The notes under the pieces were generated by a model. It ran no database searches. It saw nothing but the letters and a program-made list of their open reading frames with translations, and was not told the DNA's origin. From positions 1 to 41,348 of IMG/VR virus record IMGVR_UViG_3300009000_000013: DNA of 41,348 nucleotides. One strand, 5' to 3'. A program made the position numbers and the translations under genes. This DNA comes from a virus. Of this stretch, positions 8,352 to 23,300 are shown in pieces. How positions within the stretch are numbered: the stretch's first letter is position 1; the number at the start of each line of letters is the position of its first letter.

Positions 8352-11300
8352 TCAGGTAGCTCAGATGTTCCTGCACGTAAGAATCTACCAATACTATTTT
8401 CTGATTCACCTAACGATTTTACACCTTCGTTCCAAATTTTTCCTTGTTTTTTGATTATAGTTACTCTTGAACCTTCTACAGGTACTCGTTTTAATATAAT
8501 AGACTGTGATGTAATATCAAACTGTACATCAGGATCTATTTCATAATCCCCTTCAGGGCTATCTAATTCGTGTACCGGTAGATAATCTTTTCTATAATTT
8601 TTATTCATTCTAGTACCTGCTACAAATATTTCTAATTCGTTAATAGATCCTGTTGGATGATCTACTGTAAATTCAGCAGTTACTCCATCAGCAATATAAT
8701 TTTTAACAATAGTGTTATCTCTGTACGGAATGGTTTTGCTTATATTTTGATCGTATACCTTTGTTCCTGCACTATGGACTGTTTTTATTCCAGTTCCTAG
8801 TGTTCCTCTACGAAGTTGTCTTAGTGTATTACCTTCTTTAACAAAATATTCAATTCTCTCGCCGTTTACAAAAATAATTCCAGGCAAGTTTTGTCCTTTA
8901 TTAGGTTCTGACAACTCGGTTCCGTCTACAACTTCTATTCTTAGATCATACTCATTTAAGTCAGTAGCAAGAGCTGTAGTAGCTGCATCTAGTCTCTTAA
9001 AGTGTGTTCTGTTTAGAATATCTTTAAATTGTCTAAATGCAAACTTAGAAACATTAGTTTCTGCAGAAAAATGTATTATATCTAAAACATCATTTTGTTC
9101 TGGATAATCTTTTAACATTACTTTAGTTTTATCGTCTGTTATGTAATAATCTATATCACCAGATAATAAAGTGCCGTTTTTAATAACCCAAACATACTTT
9201 GCATCAATAGCAGGCTTACGTAATTGGACTTCTCCTACAGTTAATCTTTGATATGTGTCATAATCTACATTGTCAGCTGCAAGAGTTACTCGAGAAACTA
9301 CATCATAATTTAATCTTTCTATTTCTAAAATATCGTGATTACTAAATTGATATATGTCTACTAATGTACCGTCTTGTGGTGCGTTGTTTAGCCTCACAGT
9401 TGCTGGACCAGAAAGTGTATACTCGCCATCAGTAATAACAAATATTTCTAAAGTGTCGCCTGGCTGTCCAATATCGTCTGCTAAAACAACACTACTATTC
9501 GAAATATCAAATCTCCATTGTAGAGCTTCTACTGTTATTCGAACACCGTTAAGAAATACAACAATATCTTCAGTTAACAAGGATCCCGAAGGCTGTTGGA
9601 ATACTTCTAGCAAATATTCTCTTTGACTATTTGCAGGAATAGTATATTGTATATTATAACCTGGGCTTAGTATGTTGTTTCCAACCTTAACAATTAAATT
9701 GTATTGCGAAGGTTTTGAATAGAACGGTCCAGAACTTAAAGTAAAGTCAGTAGTATTGTCGTCACCGACAAAACTATCTTTCTTAAGTTGACTATAATTT
9801 ACCTGTGTATCATTATCAAATATTGCAATGTATACTAAAGTATTATCTTCTGGAGATGTTTCAAAAATTACTGTTGTGTTTTGAGATATCGATTCGCTTA
9901 TTTCAACAGTTTGTTTTACACCATTTACACTAGCATATACACTAAGACCTTCTTGGAATTTAACATTAGTTTCAAATGCAGTTGTGGATCCGTCACCTGT
10001 AAATTCTTCAAAGTCTAAAACATTTTGTGTAGCTTGTGCTAGACAAACAATATTTAATGACGCATTAGACACAAAATTTGCATTATTTGTATTAAGTGTT
10101 AGAGTATTATCCTTCCAGTTAATTGTATAATCAGTATCTAGTTCTAATATTTCGTTATTTAATTTTACAAAAACTGAAGCAGTAGTACCAGGAGTTATAC
10201 CTAACTCATAAGTTAATACAGAAGTATCTAGTCTATAGTTTTGGCTAAAGATTTTTCCTTGGCCGCCGCTTTCTCTAGTATAAACTTTAATATCAAGTGT
10301 ATCAAAAATTTGTCCTGGAACAAGTTCTTCAGGTCCTGCCATTGCTGCTTCAGATATAAATCCGTCACCATCGGTTATAATATCTTCAGCATTAATGCCA
10401 GTTGCAGTATTGTATGCTAAGTCGCCGCCACTTAATTGTGTATCATAACTGTTAGTATCCGGAAGTATACTTCCGTCACTTGTAGTTTTTCTAATTATTA
10501 GCGTATCACCATCTAATAATGCAACATTCAATTCGTCTAATCTAACAATGTCTGTAACACCGTCACCTGTAATACTTTGCATTATTGCACTAGTATTTGT
10601 TACAGGTTCTGCTGTTCCAAAATTAGGATCGTCTAGTCTTACAAATGGATTCGGATTTGGTTCGTCATTGCTTGCTAGACGTCTATACACGTTGTATACT
10701 ACTCCGTTTTCTAGCGGAGCTGATAGCTGTACAGCAATCGTTGACTGATCTGCTGTAAATATTTCATCTTCAAAGGTGTTATCAAATGCATCCCATTGAT
10801 CTGTATACCATCCTCGTGTATCCCATCCTGAAATACCAGCAAAGTCATAACTTCTTACTTCAATGCCGCCGTAATCAATTCCTTTCATTAGTTGTGTAAG
10901 GTCTTTGCCGTACATATCTACAAAAGGATTGTAAGAATGTAAGATTCTGTCTTCGGCACCTAGCATACTTAACGGAAGCTGATACTTAATTTCGATTAAT
11001 GCACCCAATGCAGGAGGATTTGCAAAAATAATTCTTCCTCGTTCTCTTGTATAAGACTTTGATGTATCTTCAAAATTTTCATAAGTATATTTGCTTCTTA
11101 ATTGCTCTATGCCATTTACAAAAACTTGTACCTTTGTGTTGTTAAGATCCATTGGATATGGCAATTCAAAATTAGTATCAAAATTTGTACCAGTATGTAG
11201 TGTTTGTTTAGCAATTGTTTCATATGTAAATTCACCACTTAATCTGTCAAACTTAACACGTATATGCGGAGATCTAACTTTACCGTTGCCTAGTATAGCA

Positions 11301-14300
11301 GTAGCCTTAGCTACAACTCCATTATCTCCTTGTGAGCCTTCAATAATAATATCGGGTTTACTTGTATAACCGTTTCCGGGATTAGTTACTATTATGTCTG
11401 TTACTTTACCATAACCCAATACTGCTTTAGCAGTTGCACCGGCGCCGCCGCCGCCAACTATTTTAACAGTTGGAACAAATGTATAATCTTGGCCAGCATT
11501 AGATATTTTTATTTCTTTAATTTGATAACCTAAATTATCTCTCCAATGTTTTCTTGGATATACTAATGTATTATCTTCTTCTCCTACAAGATTATTATCT
11601 ACTATTGTTGTTATACTTGCATCTATTCTTCCTAAAGATGTGTCGTAATAAGGAGATAAATCAAAGTCAGTTACAGAACTTCTAGTATTATCAATCTTTT
11701 CATAGTTGTCTACATATTCTCTAATATTTGTCGAGAATGGTTTTACTTCTCTTACATATTCTTCAAAGTCTTCAAGATTGTTATACTGGAATGTTATATC
11801 TTGTTCTAATTCTCCTAATTTGTGCTTTGCAGAAATAAAACTTGTTTTAAACATCCAATCTACTCTTGGTTGTTCTGATAAAATATATCTCAAAGATGCT
11901 AAGAACAACTGATTGTATTCAACTTCAAGATCTCCTACAAATATATCATCACGAATTGTTTCTAATATAATACGTAATTCTTTTGTCGGATTATTATCAT
12001 AGAATGTACTATCATAACTTCTGTTATCATAACCAATTGTATTCTTAATAAAATTATATAGATTATCTTTAAATGCAATAGTTCCGTCTTGTCTACCTAT
12101 TGTATTGTAATTAATTGTATAATCTTCTGTATTTTCGTTTGAGATTTTTTCTAGTAAGAGCCAGCCGCCTGATCCAACATTGTTAATTTTAACAATATCA
12201 CCAATTGAATCATTAACGCCAGCAAGCTGGTAAGAATTATCAACAGAAAAATCAATGTTACTAAATTGATTATATCCGTCTGCATACCAATCAACATAAT
12301 CCCAGAATTTTGTAACATCATAGCTTTGAATAGCTGTTCTAATCCACATTCTTTGAGTGTTATCATAAGCATATATAGCCCAGTTATTGAATGCTGTATT
12401 GTCCGATTTAATTAATACTGAAACACGTCTTACATTAATTATAGTAGATTCTGTGTATCCAGAACCTTGAGTAAGTATTTCAGCATTAGTAACCTGACCA
12501 AGATTATTAATAGTTAATTTAAATGACGCTCCTGTTCCGTCGCCCTCTATTTGATAGCTAGGCGGAACTTTATATCCTCTTCCAGAATCTTCAATTACTA
12601 GTCTAATAATTTTTCCGTTTACAATAATAGGTCTAATTTTAGCCTGTGTAACTTTATTAGTACTAATAAATTCTAATTCTTCAAAAGTATCAATTTCAAA
12701 ATCGAAACGATTTGTAATAAATGTAGGAATTTCTTCTTTGCGTAAAAGTTCTGATATATTCTTCTCATCTACTATAATATTTTTAGAAAGAACAAAATTT
12801 ATCCTTTCAACTGCTTGCTTTAATGCTTCAACACGATTTACAAACATACTTTGTCTTGGACGATTTTGCACACCATAGCGTTTTGCAACTGGTATTGTTG
12901 CATCAGGCACAACACGACCATTGTCGTCAACACCAATTAAGCTATCAAACCATTTACGTTCAATATCCTTGTTTGGTTTACTTGTAGCAAGTTTGTCTGA
13001 CAAAATTTGATATTGTCTATGCTCGTTTTGATCTTGATTTTTACCATCAGAGTATCTAATGTTTAATACAAGATCGTCTGATGTAACTAAGCTATCGAAA
13101 TTATTCAGCACAAATTTATCTTCTGATAGGAAGCTTATAAATCTATATCCTTCTTGACGAGGTCTTGCAATTAAATTAGCTATAGTTTGTATATTTAAAT
13201 TTCTGTTTTCTATTTGCGGAATAGTAGTTTTATTTTGTACCCAGAAATAATATTTTGTTGTAAATGTTTGACTTATATCATCGTACGATAGTCTTGCACT
13301 ATATTTGTTATCTCCGTATATTGCTCGACCGCTTATTCCTAATGCAACTCCGTTATCTGTATCTGCAAGTTGATTCCACTGACTTGGTAAGTAATCGCTT
13401 TCTACCCATTCGTAAACGTCAATACTAGAACCAGCTAATAACTTATTCCATTCTCCTTTTTGGAATGATGTTGATCCTTGGTAAGGATAAGAAAATCTTG
13501 CAGTCGAAACATTCCACCAAACTTGACCAACATATGTTTTACTCCAATATGTTTTAGGATTTACATTTTTGTCTGCCAAATCTCCTACATTATATGTTGC
13601 AGGATCTAATGGCAATTTGTAAGTTATTTCTTGTTCTGCAATACCGGCAATTTTTCCTTGCAACGGATCAATATAATCAATGTAAGATACTATTTCGTTA
13701 GTTCTCTTATTATATAAGAACGCTCCTTCTATTTTAGATACGTCTACAGGCACTACACTTGATCTAATTTCATTATATGAAATTTTATTTTTTGGTTTTC
13801 TGTAATCTAGTACCGCACCTCTTTTATTACCAGAAGTTTGATTAGGAAGTCCTACGTAAATGTGATTATCTTCAATTAATAAATTACGTCCAAATTCTAT
13901 TTCTGCATTTTCGTATATTAATCTTTCTGAGAATAGTAAGTTATTTTGTAAATTTTCAAATATGTAAATATTACCCTTATCTATTTTAGAATTTTTAAAT
14001 GATGTAAACTTACTATCAAACGTAGTTTCTGTTCTAGTTTCAGAAGTTGTATCCAAAACATACGAATTTTCCAAAGCTTCTTCAAACGTGTCGAAGCGAG
14101 TTGGTATTGACACATCGCCATTGATACTAGATACAACTAGACTATCCTTACCGTATGCTAATGAATTACCAAAGCCTTCAACTTCTTCGTTGTTTGGTGA
14201 ATATAGCTTAATGTTAGGTTGTGTAATTTCTCCATCAACAGTTCCAAACTTTTGATTTGTATAATTGTATTCATAAACCCAAACAGAACCTTTATTAAAT

Positions 14301-17300
14301 CCTTGTTCGTCATCTAGCGGAACACTTACTGCTATCTTGTTTCCTTGAGGATTGATAGATACAGAATCTGCCCATTTATTAATGTCAATATATACGTCAG
14401 GTGTTTGAGCATCATTATCGTGATCACTTAAAATATAACTGCTTGATGGTGCTTTTATAATTTGAGAAAGTTCATATTTGTTATCTTTTAATTTATAAAT
14501 TGCAATAGCTGTTTCTAATGTACTATCTGACAATTGTTGTTTTGATCTAACAACTAAAGTTTCACCCTTGTCGTCTAAGGAAAATGTCGATGCAAATTGT
14601 TCTATATTTTCTATAGGATCGTAAGTTTCTTCTAATAATGCCTTGAAGCTAGTTAAATTTGGAAGATAACCTAAATAATCAATTCTATCGTCTGTTATAC
14701 TCCACGATGTATTTTCTTCAGAAGGTACACTTATTGAACTTGTAATGTTTGTGGTTGCTGTCCAAAATACAGACCCATAAAGAACAATATCTCCTAGTTT
14801 ATAACTAGCAGTACTGTCATATGTTCCTCTGTAATTAATATCTTTTCCTCTTTGCCAACTGATATTATTCCAGTAAATAGAATTTTTTATTTGATCTTCA
14901 TTTACTGTAGTATCTTTTAGTGCAATATAATAATTGTCTCTCCATTTAACAACATCGCCAATTGAATATGCTTTGTTTAATTGATACGAGCCTAAGAAGT
15001 TTTGATCTATAGTTGTCCCGTGATTATATATTTCAATAGCACCAGGATTTTTCCTCCATTCATACGGATCATTTCTAGCGTCTCCAGAAGGTTTATTAGA
15101 AATTAAAAGCTTATACAAGTTGTTTTGTTTTTTAATTTCTACTTTAGAACCAAAGTGCTTATCTTTTCCTGCATATTCTGAAACTAATGTAATTTGATAC
15201 TGATAAGATCCAGTAACGTCTTTTCTAAAAATGCTAACAGCACCTTGATTTAAGTACCCAGTTGTGCCTGTTTTTTCTGCAGGAATGTTATAAACCTGCT
15301 TAAAGTCTTTGTTTAGACTAGAAGGATAATTAGGTTCTCTATCAATACCTGTAATAATATCTTCATTAAAGAAATAATATTCTTGATCAATAATTGGAGT
15401 TACATTATCCCAAGTAAATGTTGTTGGAAAGTTTCTTCCGCTATCAATAACTAATAATTTTCCTATTAAACTTGTACCAATTGCAATATCATTGTTAGGA
15501 TTTAATACAGTACCTATAATTTGATCAGGATCACCGTTGCCTCTAAGACCTGGGTTCGACAAACGTCTTAATTCATATCTTCCGATGTTTGTTAATTGCT
15601 CCCAAGAACCTGAAGCAATATCTGGTCTTAATTTTACATATACTCTTACACTATTAAAGTTTCTTTGATAAAATACAACTTCCGCCGCACTTGTTGTAGT
15701 AGTAGTTAAAGCAAGGCCGCCTTGGCCGTCTCTAGGATATTGCACATCTACTAGCACATCTCCAATTTCTGGTTCAAAAACATTACCTTGGAAATCAAAT
15801 TCTGTAAAATCAAAATCAATAAATCCATCCCACATATCTTGAATAGTATGTGTACCTGTAATATCGTCAGTTGTAATGCCAGTCGGAGTAATATCATATG
15901 CTGAATTATCAAAAAACTTAATATTAATTTGATAACTAGGATTGTTTAAAAATCTTTGATAAATTATATCGGAATATGTTTTTGATATTCTTATTACAAA
16001 CCTCGAATCCGGTCTTGATAATTCTAAACCGTTGTTGTCGCCAGTAAACGAAAGATGATTTATAAAACTTGCTTGGTTCTTTCTTAAAACATACGGACCA
16101 ATTTCAGAAATTGTATCTTGAATATTATCATAGACATTTATTGGTTCATTATCAAGTATTTGCGCTGCTGTTCTAACATCAGAATAAACTAGTCCTCGAC
16201 CAACATCATAGTAAGCACGGTTGTTAGAATATGTAAACTCATCTCCAGAAAATAGTTCAGTTGTTTGTGGCTCAGGGTCGTTTCCAATATTATATGTCTT
16301 AAATAACCAATATCCTGATACTTCCTCTGACGTTGCATATGTATTTTCTTCGGTATAGAAGCCTACAAAATCTCCAAATGCAGTAAACAATTCACCGTTA
16401 ACTGTAAATACGCCGTTTCTATTTTTTAAGTAGAGTACCGCACTATCTCTATTAGTACCTACATAGTATACTTCAGCTGTCCCTGTGTCAGTCTGTATAA
16501 AGTCTCCTATATTAGGTAAAGTTACAAAAGTTTCTATAAAGAATATGTTATCAATTTTTTCTTGGATAATATGTTCTCTAGATAAAAAGTTTACAGACAG
16601 TTCTGATATTCTGTTATCAAAAGGAAAATAATCATCTAATGTTGGATATGCAAAACTTCTTTGATTCCAGTACAATGTAACTCCGTCGCCGGGTGCTGTT
16701 CCATTGTACATATCGCTAGGTGCTCTAATTAAAAAGTGATCTGTTACATTATTTTCTAAACCAGGATCTCCCGATACAAGTAGTGTTAAACTTGTACTAT
16801 CTGTATCTGCTTGATCTACTAAGTTAATATAAGAATCAAATGTACTAAAGGGCTGATCTTCAATTTTTGGTAATATTTCTCTGTTTGCTCTCCATAAACT
16901 TTCTTTATATCTAACTATATCACCTTTAACATAACTAGTGTCTGTATCAAAGTTTCCTTTAAATTTAGTTTTTACATAACTTGCATCTGGTGCACCGATT
17001 ACTAAATATTCGCCATCTTCGGAAACATCGATACTCTGTCCAAATTTTGAAAGTGCAGGATCATAGTAAAGTATAGCATCATCGGTTTGCTGTGTCCAGT
17101 TTTCTGCAACTTCTGCATCACTAAAAAACGTTCCACTAATGTGATTTCTTTTTGCTTTCCAGTATGTTCTAGTACTATCTAAATCATATACAACTATATC
17201 GTTTGTATTATATCTAGTATTTTCAGTCCACACTTCAATAAAGTCAGGTGGCAAAATTGTTTGATCAATTTTTAAATCCCAAGACTCGTTTGTTCTTCTA

Positions 17301-20300
17301 TAGTAATCAACTTTACCATTAAGCTCTGAATCAGAACTAACAAACAAATTTCTATTGTCAGCGGTAACTGCTATACTGTTTGAATAGTTTTGTAGTATAC
17401 CTTCAAAACTTTCTATATTTTGTATTTCTTGTCTTTTTGCATATATTGGTGAATTTTCTATAACTTTCCAATCGTTATTAGAATAGTTTTCAATCCAAAA
17501 TCTTTGATTTGGATATAGTTTTTGCTGTGCTAGAGTATTTGCTTCTGATATATCATTAACTTTTACAGAACGTAATTTAGATACCGTAAATTTTTGATTT
17601 ACAAATGTATCGGGTAGATCATCTTCAGGTACATAAACTGTAACGCTGTTTAGATTTATACTTTTAACAATGTATAATCCTGTAAGATTATATTCTTCAG
17701 CATTTTTAATTCCAATAATATCTCCTTCTTGAATAAACGGAGACGCCCATCTATCAAGAGTAATCTTATATGTAACTTTACCATCTTGTGCAACTAAATT
17801 ATCTTCGGATAAGTCTAATGCATACGCATCTGCGTGTATATGTTGAAATACATTCCAAGGCTTAACTCCTGATTCAGTGATCCATATATAATCTCCAAGT
17901 CCTAAAAGATTTACATTACCATTTGGTAATTCGTCTTCCGAACTTGCTACAAATGTCACATCTTCTTCTCTTACAAATCCGCCTGATTTTATATATTCTT
18001 CTGTAACAACCTTTGTCGGGAAAGGTTTATGATTATAGTCTACAGGTTTATCATAAACTTCGTAGGGCAAAATTCTATAGTGCTTATCAAAATTAGAATT
18101 AGGAATTACATTAACTAATTCTATTGCCTGCGGTGACTCTAAAAGTTTATCTTCTTTTAGATTAAACTCGACTTGTTTTTTATTATCAACAGCGCCATAT
18201 CTTCCAACTTGCAGAGCCCATTCTTCATAAAACTCCAAAGTATTCTCACCGGCACTACCTAAAGATCCAAACAGTTTAGTTAAAGCATTTTTTGTACCTT
18301 TGTCTTGTATAAATCCTTGATAGAATTTATACTGACTTACATCATCAGGTATAATATTTGACAAATATTGTCTTTTCTGGAAACCAGTAAGATGTTTTGC
18401 CATTCTTTGTAATTCGCTATCAAAACCTTGCGTATCTAAACTATAAAAATCATTAAATTGATTAATTCTATAATCAAAGTTTGTTAGCAATTCAGATTCA
18501 GGTTTTTCACTTAATCTATACCATTTACTACTATCAAATTTAGAAGCACCTGATACATTGGCAACTGCTACATAATAATATTGTTTATATTTTATAAGAT
18601 TACCAATTTTATAATCTTTCCATTTTTCCCAATCTACTACTGTTGCGTCATCAAATATAAAGCCCGGTATGTTTAATCCTCCATTCCAGTCAGCTGCTTT
18701 ATATCCTGAAATTCTAATTCTTTCTTGTCTATAACCAGTTGAAGGTTGGAATACAATATCATTAAAAACCGTTTTATTGTCAATTAAAACAACGTGTTCT
18801 TTTTGTACAAGCGGCAACGATGCACTATACAATCCTTCTGCTGTATTTTCTGTTTGTATTCCAAAACTGTTTTGATTTCTTAGTAAGCTACTAAATTCAC
18901 TTGACAAAGGTTCGCCGTTTGCTTGTAAGATAGAGTAAGGATAAAACTCATCATTAATATTATCAACTACATAATAGTCTTTCTGGAAGTTAAATTTGTT
19001 TGCAGCAGGTGATAATGTTATCACTGTGCCTGCGGCCCAACCTTGTGTAGTCCAGAACAAAAATTCTCTAGCAATTTGGTCCCAGTTATTAACTGATCCA
19101 TCTTCTTCTACAAAGTTAAAATCAAATCCAATTTTTTGTAACTGTTTTCCGTAACCTAATAAAAAGTCTACTACTTCTTGAGAAGTTCTTAGTGTTGTTC
19201 CGTATGCTAAACTTTGAGCAACTGTCTCAAAGTTGCTTTTAAACAATGCTGTTTTGCCGCCGACTGTAGGCAACTCAGGTAGTTTAACTAAGTTTTCTAA
19301 ACTAAATGTTTCTTTAGATGTATGAGTTTTTATTACTCTATAATAATCATTTATATATTCTACTACTGTATCTTTTACATAGTATTTTCTACCTTGCCAT
19401 TCTGAAGAATCTTCAGAAATTCCGCCAACAGTGACCGGAACTGCTTTACTACCAGAGAGTGGCATAAGATAATTAAAAAATGGATTTTCGTTATTATACC
19501 CTCTTATAGTGTATCCTGAAGCAGTTTTCTCAACAACTACGCCACTATATACTGCTACATCTAAAGGAGAACTAGTATTAAAGAATATTTTATAGTTTTC
19601 TTGAGGAATATATATTCCTCCCTCTTCTAGCTGTTGTTGAGGACTTCTGCTATCAAGAATTAAATTTAATTTTTTAGTATCGCTAAAACTACCTAATTTA
19701 AAACCAAGTTGGTTTGTTATACTAGTAACTTCGTTTTGGTAGTCGTTGTAAACTGTCAGTATATCACTTGCAACTAAATTATAAATGTAATTTACAAGGC
19801 CAGCAGTTAGTACTCTTTCATTATCTGCATATGTATTAGGAAACACAATACTATCAAGTGTAATATTCTTGTTTGTTACAGAATATACTTTTTGATTTGC
19901 TAAGTTAGTTGATATTCTTGATACATCAAATGCTTCGCCGATTATTTTTGAAGGTTTGTTTACTATCATACTTAATAGCACTGCAAACGGATAATCAGAA
20001 CTTCTACGCCACGCTGTTTCTACAGGAGCTTCGTCACCGAAAGTAAAATTACCTGTTGATTGGCGCAAAACAAATTGTTTTACATATCCACTTTCTTGTG
20101 GATGTTTAAGTTTGCCTTGAGAATCAACTGGTATCCAAGAAGTGATTCCTGGTCTTGCATAATCAGCATTATACCTTATATTTCCTGGCTCAGCAATTTT
20201 TCCTTCTTGGATATCTCTCCATAGAATTAAATTGTCACTTGTGTACGGAGCAGGTCCGTATACTTCATTCCACCATTTTGGTTTTATTTTGAAACCTAAT

Positions 20301-23300
20301 ATTTCCCAAGGATTGCTGTGCGGACGATCAGTATCAAATGCACGTTTGTATATGCCTCTCCAGAAACCAGGCAGTGGTTGAGAAGTTGGGCTTAATGCTT
20401 GTGAGTAATTAAACGTAAAAGGATTAAGTCTATCATAGAAAAAATTATCTGTATAATCATTATCAACTAGTGTAAGCCATTTTGTAAAACTAGACAACAA
20501 ACTACGATCTACTTCTTGCTTTGTAAATTCGCCGTCTCTCCAGTCGCCGCCGATAAATTTATCTACATTAATAATATTTGTGTCATAATTTACTTTAATA
20601 TTATTAAAAATTCTCTTTTCAAAATCTAAAAGTAATTCGTCTCTGTAATCAAGATACGCACGAATATAACTACCGTCGTGACCTTTAATAAATGCAACAC
20701 CTATTGGATATGCATCAATTTCTACATTATCGGTGCCGCCGTGAGTTCCTCCGGTGCCTGGCATATATAAATTAATATTCAATCCGTTAAAGGTGTGTGT
20801 ATGGTATGTTCCTGTGCCTCCAGCATCTATATCAGCAGTTGTTGCTGATTCTTTTGTAGTGTATAAAGGATAAAACCATCCTCTAATATTAGTAGCACTA
20901 TCTTCACCGTAAATTTTATAAGGACCATCATCAGTAGGTTGATCTGTTTGGTAAGTATCATCTATAACTAGTTCAGGTTCGTACTTGGGATACAATCCTA
21001 ATTTTGTTGGGGTTGGTGCAATATAACTTCCGTCAGATGTATTATATTCATAAATTTCAATAATGTCATTTTCAATTTGATTTGCACTAATATCAACATA
21101 CCCATCTGATCTAAATGTGTAATCTTTGCCGTTAACTAGTTGCTTTTTATTAAGATAAACATTTACACATTTAGCTGATATTTTTTCTAAAGTAAATGCG
21201 GTGCTAAGAGGATATTGAGTTATTCTCGAATCTAAAACTTTATATTCTATTCTATTATTTGGTCCGTATGAAAGCATATCGGAAAAATAAAAGGGTTGAG
21301 ATTTAATTTTATCTTTATTAATTACTTCTAAAACTTTATCAACGTGTTGTTTTGTTTCTCCGTCAAAACCTAAAGACTCAGCTGTTTCAAGAAATACTCT
21401 TTTAAACTTATTATATTCTTTGTTTGCATAAGATACAGATTTTATTAGATTGTATTTTTTATTAGTAATATGATACAATGACAAGTTTAACGGACTTGCG
21501 TGTTTTACAAATCTTTTACCGTATTTGTCTGTATCGCCTAGATCTCTAAGATTTCCAAGTCCAGGATATACTCCCTTAAACCCTGGTGCTTCTTCAATCA
21601 TACTATTAACGTGATCAATAACCTCTCCTAGAGTAAATTCATTTATATCTTCGTTAAGAGGATTTCTTTCTAAGTTAATAGGAAGTTCATAATATCCGTT
21701 ATTATTTTTTGTTTGTTTACTAAATGCTTTAATTACAACAGAATCGTTTTCTTGTAAAGGTGTATAAAAGTTTACAAATGCTTTCTGGTTAATTCTTGTG
21801 ATTTCGTAATCTGTATTTTTTACACTTAGTTTATTGTTAACATACACTACAACTTTTAAATCGTTTAAGTCGCCTGCGCGGTCAAATACATCAATAGGAA
21901 AATCATTATTTAAATCAATATTAGCAATGTATTGTCTTATAACATACTGCTTACTTTGTATAGGATTATTTGTCCAACCATTTACATATGTAAAATCTGT
22001 TATAGTTTTATATTTTCTTAAAAAAGCTGTATCAGTTTTAACACTAACTAAATCTTCGCCGTCTTGTACACTAAAAGTATCATTCAACAAATTAAATTCA
22101 AAAACAATATCTCCAGAATTTTCAATTGTTTTATACGACAACGGAAACCCAAGTTCAACGTCATTAGAACCTTCACCTACTTTATAAGAAAATATCTTTG
22201 TTCCTTTAAATGTTGAGGAAGAAAATACATCTAGGTCTGCGTATTCATTTCCTTGCGGGCAACAAAGATCAAACAACGGAGGCTGATTTCTAGTTGTTTT
22301 TTCTTGTGCTTCTATCCAGACATTTTTATGGTAGTGAAATGTTTTGCCGCCGAACTTTTTACCTTGTGTAACAAATATTGTTTCTAAATCTAAAGGATTT
22401 GTATCCTCAGTTTCTACTAAATTAATTTGTCTATTATTATTAATTGTAACAAATCTAACTTTATAAATTTTACCAGAAACTAAACTATCAGTATCAGATG
22501 CAAATAATACACGCATACCTTCAGCTAAATCTATGCCGTCAATATTATAACCTAACTTTCCTTCAATAGTCGAAAATACATCTTTTGTAAAAGTATCTAT
22601 TAAGTCGATATCAGTTTTTGCTTCGGCTCCATAATTAAATAATTTTAATCCTGCTTCAAACTCAATAATTGGACGTCTTGCTCTAAAATTTTCGTCTATG
22701 TCTACAGACAAATTATTATATTCGTAACTCTTTACCAAAACATCTCTATGAAACCACTTGTTATAACGACTCCAGGGATTTTTGTCTTGACTTGCACGAT
22801 TAATTATAATATAATCTTTTTCAGCCGCATATGCACTTGCATTTGCAAATGGCAAACTATCAAATTTGTCACTATCAAATGGTATTAATTTATTTTCACT
22901 ATATGACGCAGGAATTATTAGATCTTTTTCATTTATAAGAACAATTTTATCTCCAACACCTTCTACATACCAAAGATCTTGCTCATACTTTTTAGGCAAT
23001 ACGTCACCTTGGAATTCTACTTTCATACCATTTGATAGTGCAACACCATTTGCACTTGTATAAGTTTTCTTTCCTAAAATATCTTCTTCAACATTTAAAA
23101 AAGTGTTTTCTTCAATGTCATATACTCTAATAACACCGCTTGTATCTACATTATTTTTACTAATATAGTATAGTCTATCAGGTGCATTTGTAGGTATTGT
23201 AAATTCAATTGTACCTTGTTCAATGTATGCAACTGCAACTTCTTCACCTTCTTCACCTATTTTTCTAATTCCATCAGGATAAAGTGTAGATACGTTTTCA

